Shown here one piece after another: positions 8,781 through 17,349 of a stretch of DNA of 64,000 bases. The stretch covers positions 1,054,001 through 1,118,000 of the forward strand of contig NZ_JACHDO010000001.1 in NCBI RefSeq assembly GCF_014201115.1, read 5' to 3'. The stretch's first letter is position 1, and each line of letters starts with the position of its first letter. Under the pieces are notes generated by a model. That model was not told the DNA's origin and did not search any database. It worked only from the letters and a program-made list of their open reading frames with translations. Position numbers and translations under genes: made by a program. The stretch comes from Nocardiopsis metallicus. GTDB taxonomy: Bacteria; Actinomycetota; Actinomycetes; Streptosporangiales; Streptosporangiaceae.

Positions 8781-9791
8781 ATGCGTCAGCGCACCCTGGG
8801 CACCACCGGACCCGCCGTCGCCGAGCTCGGCCTCGGTACCATGGGCATGTCCGACCTGTACGGCCCGGCCGACGAGACCGAGAGCGTCGCCACCATCCAC
8901 GCCGCGATGGACGCGGGGATCAACCTCCTCGACACCGGCGACTTCTACGGCGAGGGCCACAACGAACTGCTCATCCGCGAGGCCCTGCGCACCCGTGACC
9001 GCGACGACGCCGTCATCAGCGTGAAGTTCGGGGTTCGCAAGGACCCCGCCGGCGCGTTCCAGCACGCCCCCTTCGACACCACCCCGGCCGGGGTGAAGGA
9101 CCGGCTCGCCTACACGCTGCGCCGCCTGGGCACCGACCACGTCGACATCTACCGGCCCGCCCGCCTCAACCCGGACGTGCCGATCGAGGACACCGTCGGC
9201 GCCATCGCCGAGATGGTCCAGGCCGGGTACGTCCGCCACATCGGCCTGTCCGAGGTCGGGGCCGACACCCTGCGCAGGGCCGCCGCGGTCCACCCGATCG
9301 CGGACCTGCAGATCGAGTACTCGCTGGTCTCCCGCGGTATCGAAGCCGCCATCCTGCCCGCCGCCCGGGAACTCGGGATCGGGATCACCGCCTACGGGGT
9401 CCTCTCCCGCGGCCTGCTCTCGGGCCACTGGCACCCCGAGCGCGAGCTCACCGCCGGGGACTTCCGGGGGATCAGCCCGCGCTTCCAGGGCGAGAACCTG
9501 ACCGCCAACCTGCGCCTGGTCGAGGCGCTGCGCGAGGTGGCCGAGTCCCTGGACGCCACCGTCGCCCAGGTCGCCATCGCCTGGGTGGCCTCCCGGGGCA
9601 CCGACGTCGTCCCGCTCGTGGGCGCCCGCCGCCGCGACCGGCTCACCGAGTCCCTGGAAGCCACGCGGGTCGCTCTGTCCCCGGCCGACCTGGCCGCCAT
9701 CGAAGCCGCGGTCCCGCAGGAGGAGGTCGCGGGAGAGCGCTACGCCAGCTTCCTGATGGCCTCGCTCGACAGCGAGCCCGCCGCCTCCTGA
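8781..9791 (+). CDS. Aldo/keto reductase
   Basis: 336 residues from ATG 8781, which follows the ribosome site GAGAGAGGA. The fold starts MRQRTLGTTGPAVAELGLG and has the catalytic Asp and Tyr in DTGDFYG and the Lys in SVKFG. Where most members have a catalytic His (Q-L-H), this one reads YRPARLNPDVPIED, a substitution that also defines a known subgroup. The C-terminal NADPH site is VPLVGARRRDRLTESL. It presumably reduces an aldehyde or ketone with NADPH and is controlled by the divergent TetR regulator. The ORF is open further upstream (to 8703), but that part overlaps the operator. Confidence 0.88.
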   Translation: MRQRTLGTTGPAVAELGLGTMGMSDLYGPADETESVATIHAAMDAGINLLDTGDFYGEGHNELLIREALRTRDRDDAVISVKFGVRKDPAGAFQHAPFDTTPAGVKDRLAYTLRRLGTDHVDIYRPARLNPDVPIEDTVGAIAEMVQAGYVRHIGLSEVGADTLRRAAAVHPIADLQIEYSLVSRGIEAAILPAARELGIGITAYGVLSRGLLSGHWHPERELTAGDFRGISPRFQGENLTANLRLVEALREVAESLDATVAQVAIAWVASRGTDVVPLVGARRRDRLTESLEATRVALSPADLAAIEAAVPQEEVAGERYASFLMASLDSEPAAS

Positions 9792-9877
9792 ACCGACTCC
9801 TGAGTCCTCGGGCCCAGAGCCCCTGGGCCCTGACTCCCCTGAGTCCCGAATCCTCGAAACCGCGGAGGCGGGCCCGC

Positions 9878-10627
9878 TCAGCCGTTCCCGGCGGGCGGGC
9901 CCGGTCCGGGGGAGCCGGGGCAGTCGGTTTCGGTGGGACCGTCGTCATCGGGATCCGGCCCGGGAGGGGAGACGTAGGCGCCCACGATACGGGCGATGAC
10001 GGTGGCCAGGAACAGGGTGCCGGCCACGGCCTCGCAGACGGCCAGCGAGCGTGCCCAGGCCCCGACCGGCACCATGTCGCCGTATCCCAGGGTGACCAGG
10101 GTGACGAAGCTCAGATAGTTGAGTTCCTGCCAGGTCACCGGTGCGTGCGGGTCGAGGGAGTTCTCGAACCCGCCGGGCCACAGCGCCTCCATCAAGCCGA
10201 ACAGGGCTCCGAACAGCCCGCCCAGCAGGAGGTAGACACAGATCGCCGCCATGACCAGCTGAGGTCCGTGGCTGCTCCGGTGCCGCTGTCCGTAGGTGAA
10301 GACGAACGTCAGCAGCGCCAGGATCAGGTAGCCCTGGAACAGCACGATGGCGGAGAAGAGCCCGAGCCGGGCCAGCGGGGTCTCAGGGTGGAACACGGCC
10401 CAGAATCCGGCGGTCAGGAACACCGCCGAGAACACCGCCACGGGGAGCAGACGCCTCCCCGGCGGCAGGACCACGCGCAGGCCCAGGAAGACCACCAACG
10501 GGTAGACCAGTGTGTACGCCAGCGCCCACAGCTGCCCGTTCAGGGTCAGCGGGTACGCGAAGTGCAGCAGCACGGCGGCGGCCAGGAACCAGGCCAGGGA
10601 CCGGGACAGGCCGGGGCGACCACGCAT
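9878..10627 (-). CDS. Potassium channel family protein
   Basis: 249 residues with five to six hydrophobic segments. The pore loop ends in the selectivity filter TLVTLGYGDMVP (near residue 180), the hallmark of K+ channels, followed by the inner helix SLAVCEAVAGTLFLATVIARIVG. No cytosolic RCK domain is present; the C-terminus is a short Pro/Gly/Asp-rich tail. A GAGGAGGAGAGGG stretch gives a strong ribosome site for ATG 10627. It is a single gene with no partner. Confidence 0.88.
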   Translation of the reverse strand: MRGRPGLSRSLAWFLAAAVLLHFAYPLTLNGQLWALAYTLVYPLVVFLGLRVVLPPGRRLLPVAVFSAVFLTAGFWAVFHPETPLARLGLFSAIVLFQGYLILALLTFVFTYGQRHRSSHGPQLVMAAICVYLLLGGLFGALFGLMEALWPGGFENSLDPHAPVTWQELNYLSFVTLVTLGYGDMVPVGAWARSLAVCEAVAGTLFLATVIARIVGAYVSPPGPDPDDDGPTETDCPGSPGPGPPAGNG

Positions 10628-10946
10628 ACCCTCTCCTCCTCGACGACTCCACCGGTCGCCGGGAGGCTAGCTCCAAAACCCGCTGAAAGGGTTGAGGCAC
10701 AGGAGTTGTTTGCCCGACCTTGGGACGCACGCGATGCCCGCAAAACCCCTGGCCTGGAAGCATCTTCAAGGAGTGGCGTCACCAAGGCCTCCACCCTCAG
10801 CTGTGCCCGTAGCAGCAGGGGAGGCCGACCAGGAACCATCCGCGTATCCCAGGGGGACATCCCATGCCCGGCCACCGTTTCCACTGCTTCTGTAGTCCGG
10901 ATCCCTGCGGCCCCGATCTCCACCGCCGCGACCTCGGGGAGGCGTC
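10628..10946. other. 319-bp divergent intergenic region before paoA
   Basis: No gene is supported. It must carry the promoters of the K+ channel gene (leftwards) and of the aldehyde oxidoreductase operon (rightwards). No clear operator was recognised. Confidence 0.5.
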
Positions 10947-11537
10947 ATGACTCCGCCCCGCCAGGGACGGACCGGTGTCGCCGGTCCCGCGATCCCGCTC
11001 CAGGCCACCCCGGCCGACCGGGAGCGGGGCGAGATCGGACCCGAGGCCACCGACATCCTCCTCACCGTCAACGGCGCCTCCCACCGCGTCCGGCTCGAAC
11101 CCCGGGTCAGCCTGCTGGACGCCCTGCGCGAGCGCCTGGACATCACTGGCCCCAAGAAGGGCTGTAACCAGGGCGCGTGCGGCGCCTGCACGGTGTGGGT
11201 GGACGGCCGCCGCGTGGTCGCCTGCCTGACCCTCGCGGTCGCCTGCGAGGGCCACGAGGTCACCACCGTGGAGGGCCTGGCCGACGGGGACGACCTGCAC
11301 CCGATGCAGCAGGCCTTCGTCGACAACGACGCCTTCCAGTGCGGTTACTGCACACCGGGCCAGCTGATGTCGGCCGTCGCCCTCATGAAGGAGGGGCACG
11401 ACGGCGACGACGCCGAGGTGGCCGAGTGGATGAGCGGCAACATCTGCCGCTGCGCCGCCTACCCCAACATCCGCAAGGCCATCTGCCAGGTCCGTGATGC
11501 CGGGGACCGCCGAACCGGAAGGGGAGGGGAGGCCTGA
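10947..11537 (+). CDS. paoA: Aldehyde oxidoreductase [2Fe-2S] subunit (PaoA-like)
   Basis: 196 residues. The plant-type ferredoxin motif GCNQGACGACTVW (near 72-84) binds the first [2Fe-2S] cluster; CGYCTPGQL and GNICRCAAYPNI bind the second. It hands electrons from the molybdenum site to the FAD subunit. In E. coli PaoA has a Tat signal and the complex is periplasmic; here the N-terminus has no twin-arginine signal or hydrophobic core, so the complex is probably cytosolic. The stop and the next start overlap (TGATG), and GGGGAGG precedes ATG 10947. Confidence 0.9.
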   Translation: MTPPRQGRTGVAGPAIPLQATPADRERGEIGPEATDILLTVNGASHRVRLEPRVSLLDALRERLDITGPKKGCNQGACGACTVWVDGRRVVACLTLAVACEGHEVTTVEGLADGDDLHPMQQAFVDNDAFQCGYCTPGQLMSAVALMKEGHDGDDAEVAEWMSGNICRCAAYPNIRKAICQVRDAGDRRTGRGGEA

Positions 11538-12538
11538 TGCGTTCCTTCGCCTACTCCCGTGCCTCGGACATGGACTCCGCCATCGCCGACGTCTCCGCCG
11601 ACCCCACCAGCGAATACCTGGCGGGCGGCACGACCGAGGTCGACATGCTGCGGATCGGCGTGGTCCGTCCGCGCCGCGTCGTGGACATCAACGACCTGCC
11701 CATCGCCGCCATCGAGGAGCTTGCCGACGGCGGCGTCCGGCTGGGCGGGCTGTCCCGGATGAGCGACGTCGCCGCGCACCCGGTCGTCCGCGATCGCTAC
11801 CCGATGGTCTCGGAGTCCCTGGAGAAGGGGGCCTCCGCCCAGCTGCGCAACATGGCCTCCATGGGCGGAAACCTCATGCAGAAGGTCCGCTGCTCCTACT
11901 TCCGCGACGGCGACCGGGCCTGCAACAAGCGCGAACGGGGCAGCGGCTGTGCGGCCATCGAGGGTGTCAACCGCACCCACGCGGTCCTGGGCACCAGCGA
12001 CCACTGCATCGCCACACACCCGTCCGACGTGGCCGTGGCCCTGACCGCCCTGGACGCGGTCATCCGCCTGCGCGGCCCCGAAGGGGAGCGCACGGTCGCC
12101 TTCGACGACTTCTTCCCGCTCCCCGGCGACACACCCGACCTGGAGCACCCGATCGGGCACGGCGAGCTCATCACCGCGATCGACCTGCCCGCCCTGCCCA
12201 TGGCACGCACCTCCCACTACCTGAAGGTGCGCGACCGTGAATCCTATGAGTTCGCCCTGACCTCCGCCGCCGTCGCGCTCAGTACGGAGGACGACACCGT
12301 CACCGACGTCCGGATCGGCCTGGGCGGCGTCGCCACCAAACCCTGGCGGGCCCGGCGCGCCGAACAGATGCTCCTGGGCGCCACCGCCGAACCCGCCGCG
12401 TTCGCGCGTGCCGCCGCGGCCGAACTCGCCGACGCCGTCCCGCGGAGCATGAACGGATTCAAGATCGAGCTGGCCCAGCGCACCATGGTCCGCGCCCTCA
12501 CCGAGGTCGCCTCGCGGACCCGAGGAGGGACGGTATGA
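11537..12538 (+). CDS. paoB: Aldehyde oxidoreductase FAD/[4Fe-4S] subunit (PaoB-like)
   Basis: 333 residues. The FAD-binding motifs YLAGGTTEVDMLR and LRNMASMGGNL are those of the CoxM/molybdopterin dehydrogenase family. An insertion with four cysteines (VRCSYFRDGDRAC, GSGCAAIEG, DHCIATHPSD) matches the extra [4Fe-4S] cluster that distinguishes PaoB from other FAD subunits. This assigns the operon to the PaoABC type rather than to a CO dehydrogenase or xanthine dehydrogenase. It overlaps both neighbours by a few bases, indicating translational coupling. Confidence 0.9.
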   Translation: MRSFAYSRASDMDSAIADVSADPTSEYLAGGTTEVDMLRIGVVRPRRVVDINDLPIAAIEELADGGVRLGGLSRMSDVAAHPVVRDRYPMVSESLEKGASAQLRNMASMGGNLMQKVRCSYFRDGDRACNKRERGSGCAAIEGVNRTHAVLGTSDHCIATHPSDVAVALTALDAVIRLRGPEGERTVAFDDFFPLPGDTPDLEHPIGHGELITAIDLPALPMARTSHYLKVRDRESYEFALTSAAVALSTEDDTVTDVRIGLGGVATKPWRARRAEQMLLGATAEPAAFARAAAAELADAVPRSMNGFKIELAQRTMVRALTEVASRTRGGTV

Positions 12539-14790
12539 GCATCCCACCGCAGATCGGCCGGAACCTGCCCCGGGTCGACGCGCACGCCAAGGTCACCGGA
12601 GCCGCACGCTACTCCGCCGAACACCATCCGTCCGGAACCGCGCAGGCCGTACTGGTGTGCTCGGAGGTTCCGAGCGGCCGGATCACCGGCATCGACAGCA
12701 GCCGGGCCCTCGCGGCCGAGGGCGTCCTGGCGGTGCTCAGCCACCTGAACCTGCCCAGGGTCGCGGCGCAGCCGCACCTGATCCCGTCCCTGGCCGGTAC
12801 CACCGCGCACGGGCAGAGCTTCTTCCCCATGCAGGACGACCGGATCCACTACGCGGGCCAGCCGGTCGCCATGGTCGTCGCCGACACCCTGGAACGGGCC
12901 GAGTACGCCGCCGAACTCGTCGAGGTGAGCTACGCCGAGGAGCCCTGGGTCACCACCATCGACCAGGGCCGAGGGGAGGCCTACGAGGCCGAACGCATCT
13001 TCGGCGGGCTCGTCCCCGGCCGCATGGACCGCGGTGACGTCGAACAGGGCATGGCCCAGGCCCAGGTGGTGCTGGAGAACACCCACCACTTCGCGGCCAA
13101 CCACCACAACCCGATCGAACCCTCCGCGGCCACCGCCGTGTGGGACGACCACAAGCTCACCATCCACGACTCCACCCAGGGGCCGACCGCCACCAGGCTC
13201 ACCGTCGCCGAGCTCCTGGGCATCCCGCCCTCGGACGTACGGGTGATCTCCGAGTTCGTCGGCGGCAGCTTCGGCGCCAAGGCGATGATCTGGGCGCACC
13301 CCACCCTGGCGGCCATGGCCGCCCAGCACGTGCGCGCCCCGGTCACCCTCGCCCTGACCAGGACCCAGACGTTCAGCAACACCGGCCACCGGGAGGAGCA
13401 GGAGCACACCCTGACCCTGGGCGCGCGCCTGGACGGCACCCTGACCGCCCTCCGCTACCGCAAGCTCTCACCCACGTCCCACTACGACGACTGGGCCGAG
13501 CCGTCGCTGGGCCCCGCCGCCCAGATCTACGCCTGCCCGAACTTCGAGGGCGTCTACAGCCTGTTCCGGTCCAACACGATGACACCGACGTTCATGCGCG
13601 CGCCCGGTGAGGGCACCGGAGCGTTCGTCATCGAGACGGCCATGGACGAGCTCGCCCACGAACTGGGCATCGACCCGATCGAACTCCGGCTGCGCAACCA
13701 CGCCGACACCGACCCCGAGACCGGGAACCCCTGGTCCAGCAAGGGGCTCAAGGAGTGCTACGCGCGCGGCGCCGAGCTCTTCGACTGGGCCTCGCGCGAC
13801 CCGCGCCCGGTCCAAGGAGCCCGCCGGGACGGGAACTGGCTGCTGGGCACCGGGATGGCCAGTGCCATCTACCCGGTGTACGGCGTCATGAACCCGCAGC
13901 GCGCCCGCGCCCGGGTCTACGCCGACGGCCGGGCCGTCCTGGAGACCGGCTGCTCCGACATCGGTACCGGGGCCGGGGTCATCCTGCGCCAGGTCGGGGC
14001 CGAGGTCCTGGGCCTGACCGCCGAGTCCGTCAGCGTCCACTACGGCGACACGGAACTGCCCAACACCGTCGCAGCGGTCGGTTCCGCGGGCGCCGGGGCG
14101 ATCAGCGCGGCCGTCCACGCCGCCGCGACGAAGCTGCGCGACCAACTCGTCGCACAGGCCGTCGCCGACGAGGGGTCCCCGCTGCACGGGGCCGATCCCG
14201 GCGAGGTGGAGGTCTCCGACGGGCGCATGTCCCTGCGCGGGGCCCCGGACACCGGGGAGACCTACGGCCAGATGCTGGGCCGCAACATGACCTTCGACGC
14301 CGAGGCCGTGGGGGCGTGGCACCCGCCGGGGCCCGACAGCGGCTACGGCATGGCCACCTTCGGCGCCCAGTTCGCGGAGGTCGCCGTCGACCCCGACCTC
14401 GGCCTGGTCCGGGTACGCCGGATGACCGGGGTGTTCGCCCCGGGCCGGGTGCTCAACCCCAGGACCGCGCACAGCCAGCTCATGGGAGGCATGCTCTGGG
14501 GCCTGGGACAGGCGTTGCTGGAGGCCACCCACATGGAACCCAACCAGGGCAGGTGGGCCAACCCGAGCCTGGGCGAGTACCTGCTGCCGGTGAACGCCGA
14601 CGCCCCCGACGTGGTGGTGGAGACCATCGAGGTCGAGGACCGGGTGGTCAACCCGCTCGGGGTCAAGGGCGTGGGCGAGATCGGCCAGGTCGGGGCCGCG
14701 GCGGCGATCGCCAACGCGATCTTCCACGCCACCGGCCGCCGCTTCCGCGACCTGCCCATCACCATCGAGTCGGTGATGGCACCTGCCTGA
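12535..14790 (+). CDS. paoC: Aldehyde oxidoreductase molybdopterin-binding subunit (PaoC-like)
   Basis: 751 residues, the usual length of the large subunit. It begins with the ald_Xan_dh domain (PRVDAHAKVTGAARYSAE), contains the molybdopterin loops GSFGAKAMIWAHPT and MRAPGEGTGAFVIE, and ends with the catalytic base region GVKGVGEIGQVGAAAAIANAI, whose Glu is required for hydroxylation. It oxidises aldehydes to carboxylic acids, aromatic ones preferred in E. coli. ATG 12535 overlaps the paoB stop. No XdhC/PaoD-type insertion chaperone is encoded in the window, so one must be elsewhere. Confidence 0.92.
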   Translation: MSIPPQIGRNLPRVDAHAKVTGAARYSAEHHPSGTAQAVLVCSEVPSGRITGIDSSRALAAEGVLAVLSHLNLPRVAAQPHLIPSLAGTTAHGQSFFPMQDDRIHYAGQPVAMVVADTLERAEYAAELVEVSYAEEPWVTTIDQGRGEAYEAERIFGGLVPGRMDRGDVEQGMAQAQVVLENTHHFAANHHNPIEPSAATAVWDDHKLTIHDSTQGPTATRLTVAELLGIPPSDVRVISEFVGGSFGAKAMIWAHPTLAAMAAQHVRAPVTLALTRTQTFSNTGHREEQEHTLTLGARLDGTLTALRYRKLSPTSHYDDWAEPSLGPAAQIYACPNFEGVYSLFRSNTMTPTFMRAPGEGTGAFVIETAMDELAHELGIDPIELRLRNHADTDPETGNPWSSKGLKECYARGAELFDWASRDPRPVQGARRDGNWLLGTGMASAIYPVYGVMNPQRARARVYADGRAVLETGCSDIGTGAGVILRQVGAEVLGLTAESVSVHYGDTELPNTVAAVGSAGAGAISAAVHAAATKLRDQLVAQAVADEGSPLHGADPGEVEVSDGRMSLRGAPDTGETYGQMLGRNMTFDAEAVGAWHPPGPDSGYGMATFGAQFAEVAVDPDLGLVRVRRMTGVFAPGRVLNPRTAHSQLMGGMLWGLGQALLEATHMEPNQGRWANPSLGEYLLPVNADAPDVVVETIEVEDRVVNPLGVKGVGEIGQVGAAAAIANAIFHATGRRFRDLPITIESVMAPA

Positions 14791-14791
14791 C

Positions 14792-15409
14792 GTGTCAGGA
14801 CGACAGGGGCAGGGGGACGCGGCCGCCGGGGGCGGGCCGCGTCCCGGCTCCAGCGCGGATCGGGCTTCGGTCGAGGAACCGGTGACCGTGGTGTTCACCT
14901 GGAACGTCGCCCCGGGCCGGGAGAGGGAGTTCGAGGAGTGGCTGCACCGGGTCAACCAGGTGGCGACCGACTTCCCCGGACACCAAGGGGTCACCTGGAT
15001 CGCCCCGGACGACCCCGGCGGCCACTACCACGCCCTGCTGCGGTTCTCGGGCAGTCGTGCCCTGGAGGCGTGGCTGGGTTCGCCCGAACGCGCCAGGACC
15101 ATCACAGAACTGGAGGGCATCGCCGCCGAGGCCGACCGCAGGGTGCGCACCACCGGCATGGAGACCTGGTTCAGTCTGCCGAGGACCGCCGTCCGGCCAC
15201 CGCCGAAGTGGAAGATGGCGCTGGTGTCCTTCAGCGCCGTCTACCCGTGCGTGCTGCTGTTCACCGCCTTCGTGTCACCGCTGTTCCAGGACTGGCCGCT
15301 GCCGCTGCGGACGGTGGTGATGCCGATGGTGATGGCGCCCCTGCTCACCTACGCCTTGATGCCAGCGCTGAGCAGAGTGTTGAGGTCCTGGCTCTACCCG
15401 GACCTGTGA
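14792..15409 (+). CDS. ABM-domain membrane protein
   Basis: 205 residues from GTG 14792, one base after the paoC stop. Residues 30-105 form an antibiotic-biosynthesis-monooxygenase-like (dimeric alpha/beta barrel) domain, VTVVFTWNVAPGREREFEEW onward. Two hydrophobic segments follow (ALVSFSAVYPCVLLFTAF and VVMPMVMAPLLTYALMP), giving the ABM-plus-two-helix architecture found in many bacteria. It is probably cotranscribed with paoABC. No substrate can be named; such domains often degrade or bind small oxidised compounds. Confidence 0.75.
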   Translation: MSGRQGQGDAAAGGGPRPGSSADRASVEEPVTVVFTWNVAPGREREFEEWLHRVNQVATDFPGHQGVTWIAPDDPGGHYHALLRFSGSRALEAWLGSPERARTITELEGIAAEADRRVRTTGMETWFSLPRTAVRPPPKWKMALVSFSAVYPCVLLFTAFVSPLFQDWPLPLRTVVMPMVMAPLLTYALMPALSRVLRSWLYPDL

Positions 15410-15456
15410 GGACCTTCCGAAGTACGACCAGATTCATCCGAGCCGTGGAGACAGAC

Positions 15457-15783
15457 ATGAGTGTGAGCATCCCCGAGCCGGTGGCCTCGTTCATCGACAG
15501 GGTCAACGACCACGACGAACAGGGCTTCCTGGACGCCTTCACCCCGGACGGGGTGGTGGACGACTGGGGCCGCGAGTTCCAGGGCCGCGACGCCATCAAG
15601 CGCTGGAGCGACAAGGAGTTCATCGGGGCCCGGGGTGTCCTGACCGTCCAGTCGGCCGTATCCAACGGCGACGGCGTCACGGTGGTCGGCGACTGGCGGT
15701 CCAACTACGCCAACGGGCTGAGCTCGTTCGCCTTCACCGTCCAGGGCGACCAGATCACCCGTATGACCATCCGCGAGGGCTGA
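15457..15783 (+). CDS. SnoaL/NTF2-like protein
   Basis: 108 residues from ATG 15457. The sequence FIDRVNDHDEQGFLDAFTPDGVVDDWGREFQGRDAIKRW is typical of the NTF2-like (SnoaL) fold, whose conical pocket binds small molecules and in some members isomerises or hydrolyses them. Located 47 bp after the ABM gene in the same direction, it may be the last gene of the oxidoreductase operon. The function is not predictable from sequence. Confidence 0.72.
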   Translation: MSVSIPEPVASFIDRVNDHDEQGFLDAFTPDGVVDDWGREFQGRDAIKRWSDKEFIGARGVLTVQSAVSNGDGVTVVGDWRSNYANGLSSFAFTVQGDQITRMTIREG

Positions 15784-15862
15784 CCCGGGCCTGGCGATTG
15801 CAGAGTTGGCTGCGGGTGTCTGCGAACTGAGTGATTTCGCAGGTATTCTTATATTGATATTT

Positions 15863-15876
15863 ATATAGTCGCGCCG
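15863..15876 (+). promoter_or_regulatory. Promoter of a leaderless toxin-antitoxin transcript
   Basis: The strikingly A/T-rich stretch 15845-15869 ends in TATAGT (15864-15869), six bases before GTG 15876. A -10 box at that spacing puts the transcription start on or next to the start codon, so the mRNA is probably leaderless. The A/T-rich palindromic stretch is a likely operator for the TA complex. Confidence 0.55.
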
Positions 15877-16250
15877 TGGCTGATCCCTGGAACATCGAGA
15901 TCGAACCGGAGGTACGACAGTGGCTGGAGCTGCTTTCAGACGCGCACCATGACAAGGCTGAACGGGCCGTCGACATGCTGGCTGCCAGGCCGACCACTCT
16001 GGGTGAGCCGTACTCCCGGCACCTCGGCGGCAAGCTTCGGGAGCTGCGTTTCATCATGGACGGAAACGCAGTGCGCATCACGTATTGGCTGGCTTCAGAC
16101 AGGCGGATCGTCCTGCTGACCGTTTTCCGTAAGACTCGCCAACGGGAGAGAAACGAGGTTGAGCGAGCCAGGCAGGCACAGAAGGAGTGCGAGGCACACC
16201 ACGACCGGGCTGAGCACCAGTACGAGCGGACCAGAGAGGAGAACCTGTGA
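15876..16250 (+). CDS. RelE/HigB-like toxin (Gp49 type)
   Basis: 124 residues from GTG 15876. The core, WLELLSDAHHDKAERAVDMLAARPTTLGEPYSRHLGGKLRELRF followed by VRITYWLASDRRIVLLTVFRKTRQ, is the phage-derived Gp49/HigB-like subgroup of RelE toxins, which cut ribosome-bound mRNA. Basic residues in HLGGKLRELR and FRKTRQRER fit the active groove. The charged C-terminal tail (ERARQAQKECEAHHDRAEH) is helical. The toxin precedes the antitoxin, as in higBA, and overlaps it by four bases. Confidence 0.85.
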   Translation: MADPWNIEIEPEVRQWLELLSDAHHDKAERAVDMLAARPTTLGEPYSRHLGGKLRELRFIMDGNAVRITYWLASDRRIVLLTVFRKTRQRERNEVERARQAQKECEAHHDRAEHQYERTREENL

Positions 16251-16615
16251 GCCACTCTCATTGGCTTACTCGCAGGACCAGGCGTCTGGCTGACGAACAT
16301 GTGGAGGAATCCGCCGCCTATGTCGAAGCCGGTCAGGCTTTCGCCCTCGGCCAGGCCGTCTATGACCGGCGGACCGCGCTCGGGTTGTCACAGGCGGAAG
16401 TGGCTCGTCGGGCGGGGATGGCCCAGCCCCAGATCTCCACCATCGAGGGTGGTGACTCCGTACCGACGATCCCGTTGCTCAACCGTTTGGCGGGGGCACT
16501 GGACGCCGCGATGACCATCGAGCTCGATGGTGGCACAGCGGTCTTTCGTTTCGTCGCGCATGAAGGCCCCAGGCCGGACGAGAGCGCTGCGGAGGGACGT
16601 TCTTCGGCGGCCTGA
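16247..16615 (+). CDS. HigA-like XRE antitoxin
   Basis: 122 residues from GTG 16247, overlapping the toxin stop (GTGA), so translation is coupled. A lambda-repressor-type helix-turn-helix, YDRRTALGLSQAEVARRAGMAQPQISTIEGG, lies near residues 42-72. The N-terminal 40 residues and the C-terminal part probably bind the toxin. Together with the toxin it should repress the upstream A/T-rich promoter. Reversed TA order (toxin first) is typical of the HigBA group. Confidence 0.85.
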   Translation: MSHSHWLTRRTRRLADEHVEESAAYVEAGQAFALGQAVYDRRTALGLSQAEVARRAGMAQPQISTIEGGDSVPTIPLLNRLAGALDAAMTIELDGGTAVFRFVAHEGPRPDESAAEGRSSAA

Positions 16616-16634
16616 GGCTGTGTGCCGCCTCAGG
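16611..16634 (+). terminator. Terminator of the toxin-antitoxin operon
   Basis: CCTGAGGC (16611-16618, overlapping the antitoxin stop) and GCCTCAGG (16627-16634) form an 8-bp stem with an 8-nt loop. Confidence 0.5.
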
Positions 16635-16750
16635 CCAGGGATTATCGGCATTGATCCGGCGTGTGAGGGACGGATCACGGACGGGCCGTAACCTCGGGCG
16701 GAGGTGTTTCGGCTGACAGAATCAGCGGCCACCGGGGCTGATCGATGTGA

Positions 16751-17242
16751 TCAAGTTCTATCATCGGTGCGCCCGTGCCGGAGCGCGTGCAGGGCCCGGA
16801 CCTCCTCGGCGAGGGAAGGGACCGGGCCCGCCACCGGCAGGTTCGGGGCCACCTCGGTGATCGGCAGCGGTCGTACCGGAGCCGACACGACACCCCACCT
16901 CGCCAACCAGGAGCACAGCTGCTCGGCGGAGCTGGCGTACACGATCCGGCCCAGCCCCACCCAGGCGTGCGCGGCAGAGCACATCGGGCAGTGCTCGCCC
17001 GAGGTGTACACCGTCGAGGCCGCACGGTCCGGCGGGGACAGGTTCTCGGCGGCCCAACGGGCGATCGCGAACTCCGGGTGCTGGGTGGCGTCGCCCCCGG
17101 CCACGTGGTTGTGGTCCTCGAACAGCACCGTCCCGTCCGCGCCTACCAGCACCGAACCGAACGGCTCGTCACCCTTGTCCAGCGCCGTCGCGGCCAGGTC
17201 CACCGCGCGCCGCAGATACCGCAGGTCGGTCTCGTCCACCAT
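16751..17242 (-). CDS. Nucleoside deaminase (cytidine deaminase-like fold)
   Basis: 163 residues from ATG 17242, which has GAAGGGGGCGG just upstream. The zinc site is HPEFAIA (His plus catalytic Glu; the usual Ala between them is Pro) and HCPMCSAAH (two Cys). The N-terminus LRRAVDLAATALDKGDEPFGSVLVG is typical of guanine/nucleoside deaminases. At about 160 residues it fits the free-base or nucleoside deaminases rather than the tRNA adenosine deaminase TadA. It is divergent from the GNAT gene. Confidence 0.85.
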   Translation of the reverse strand: MVDETDLRYLRRAVDLAATALDKGDEPFGSVLVGADGTVLFEDHNHVAGGDATQHPEFAIARWAAENLSPPDRAASTVYTSGEHCPMCSAAHAWVGLGRIVYASSAEQLCSWLARWGVVSAPVRPLPITEVAPNLPVAGPVPSLAEEVRALHALRHGRTDDRT

Positions 17243-17349
17243 CGTCCGCCCCCTTCGCTCCGAGTCCGGCGCCACCGTACCGCGCGCGCCCGCCCTGCCT
17301 CGGGAAATTCCCTGGCCGACGGCGGCGCGGCGTCGTTACGCTGCCGCCC

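Noticed and set aside
9792..9877. Repeated GAGTC/GGGCCC words after the aldo/keto reductase
   Set aside because: Irregular short words without periodicity; at most a weak hairpin.
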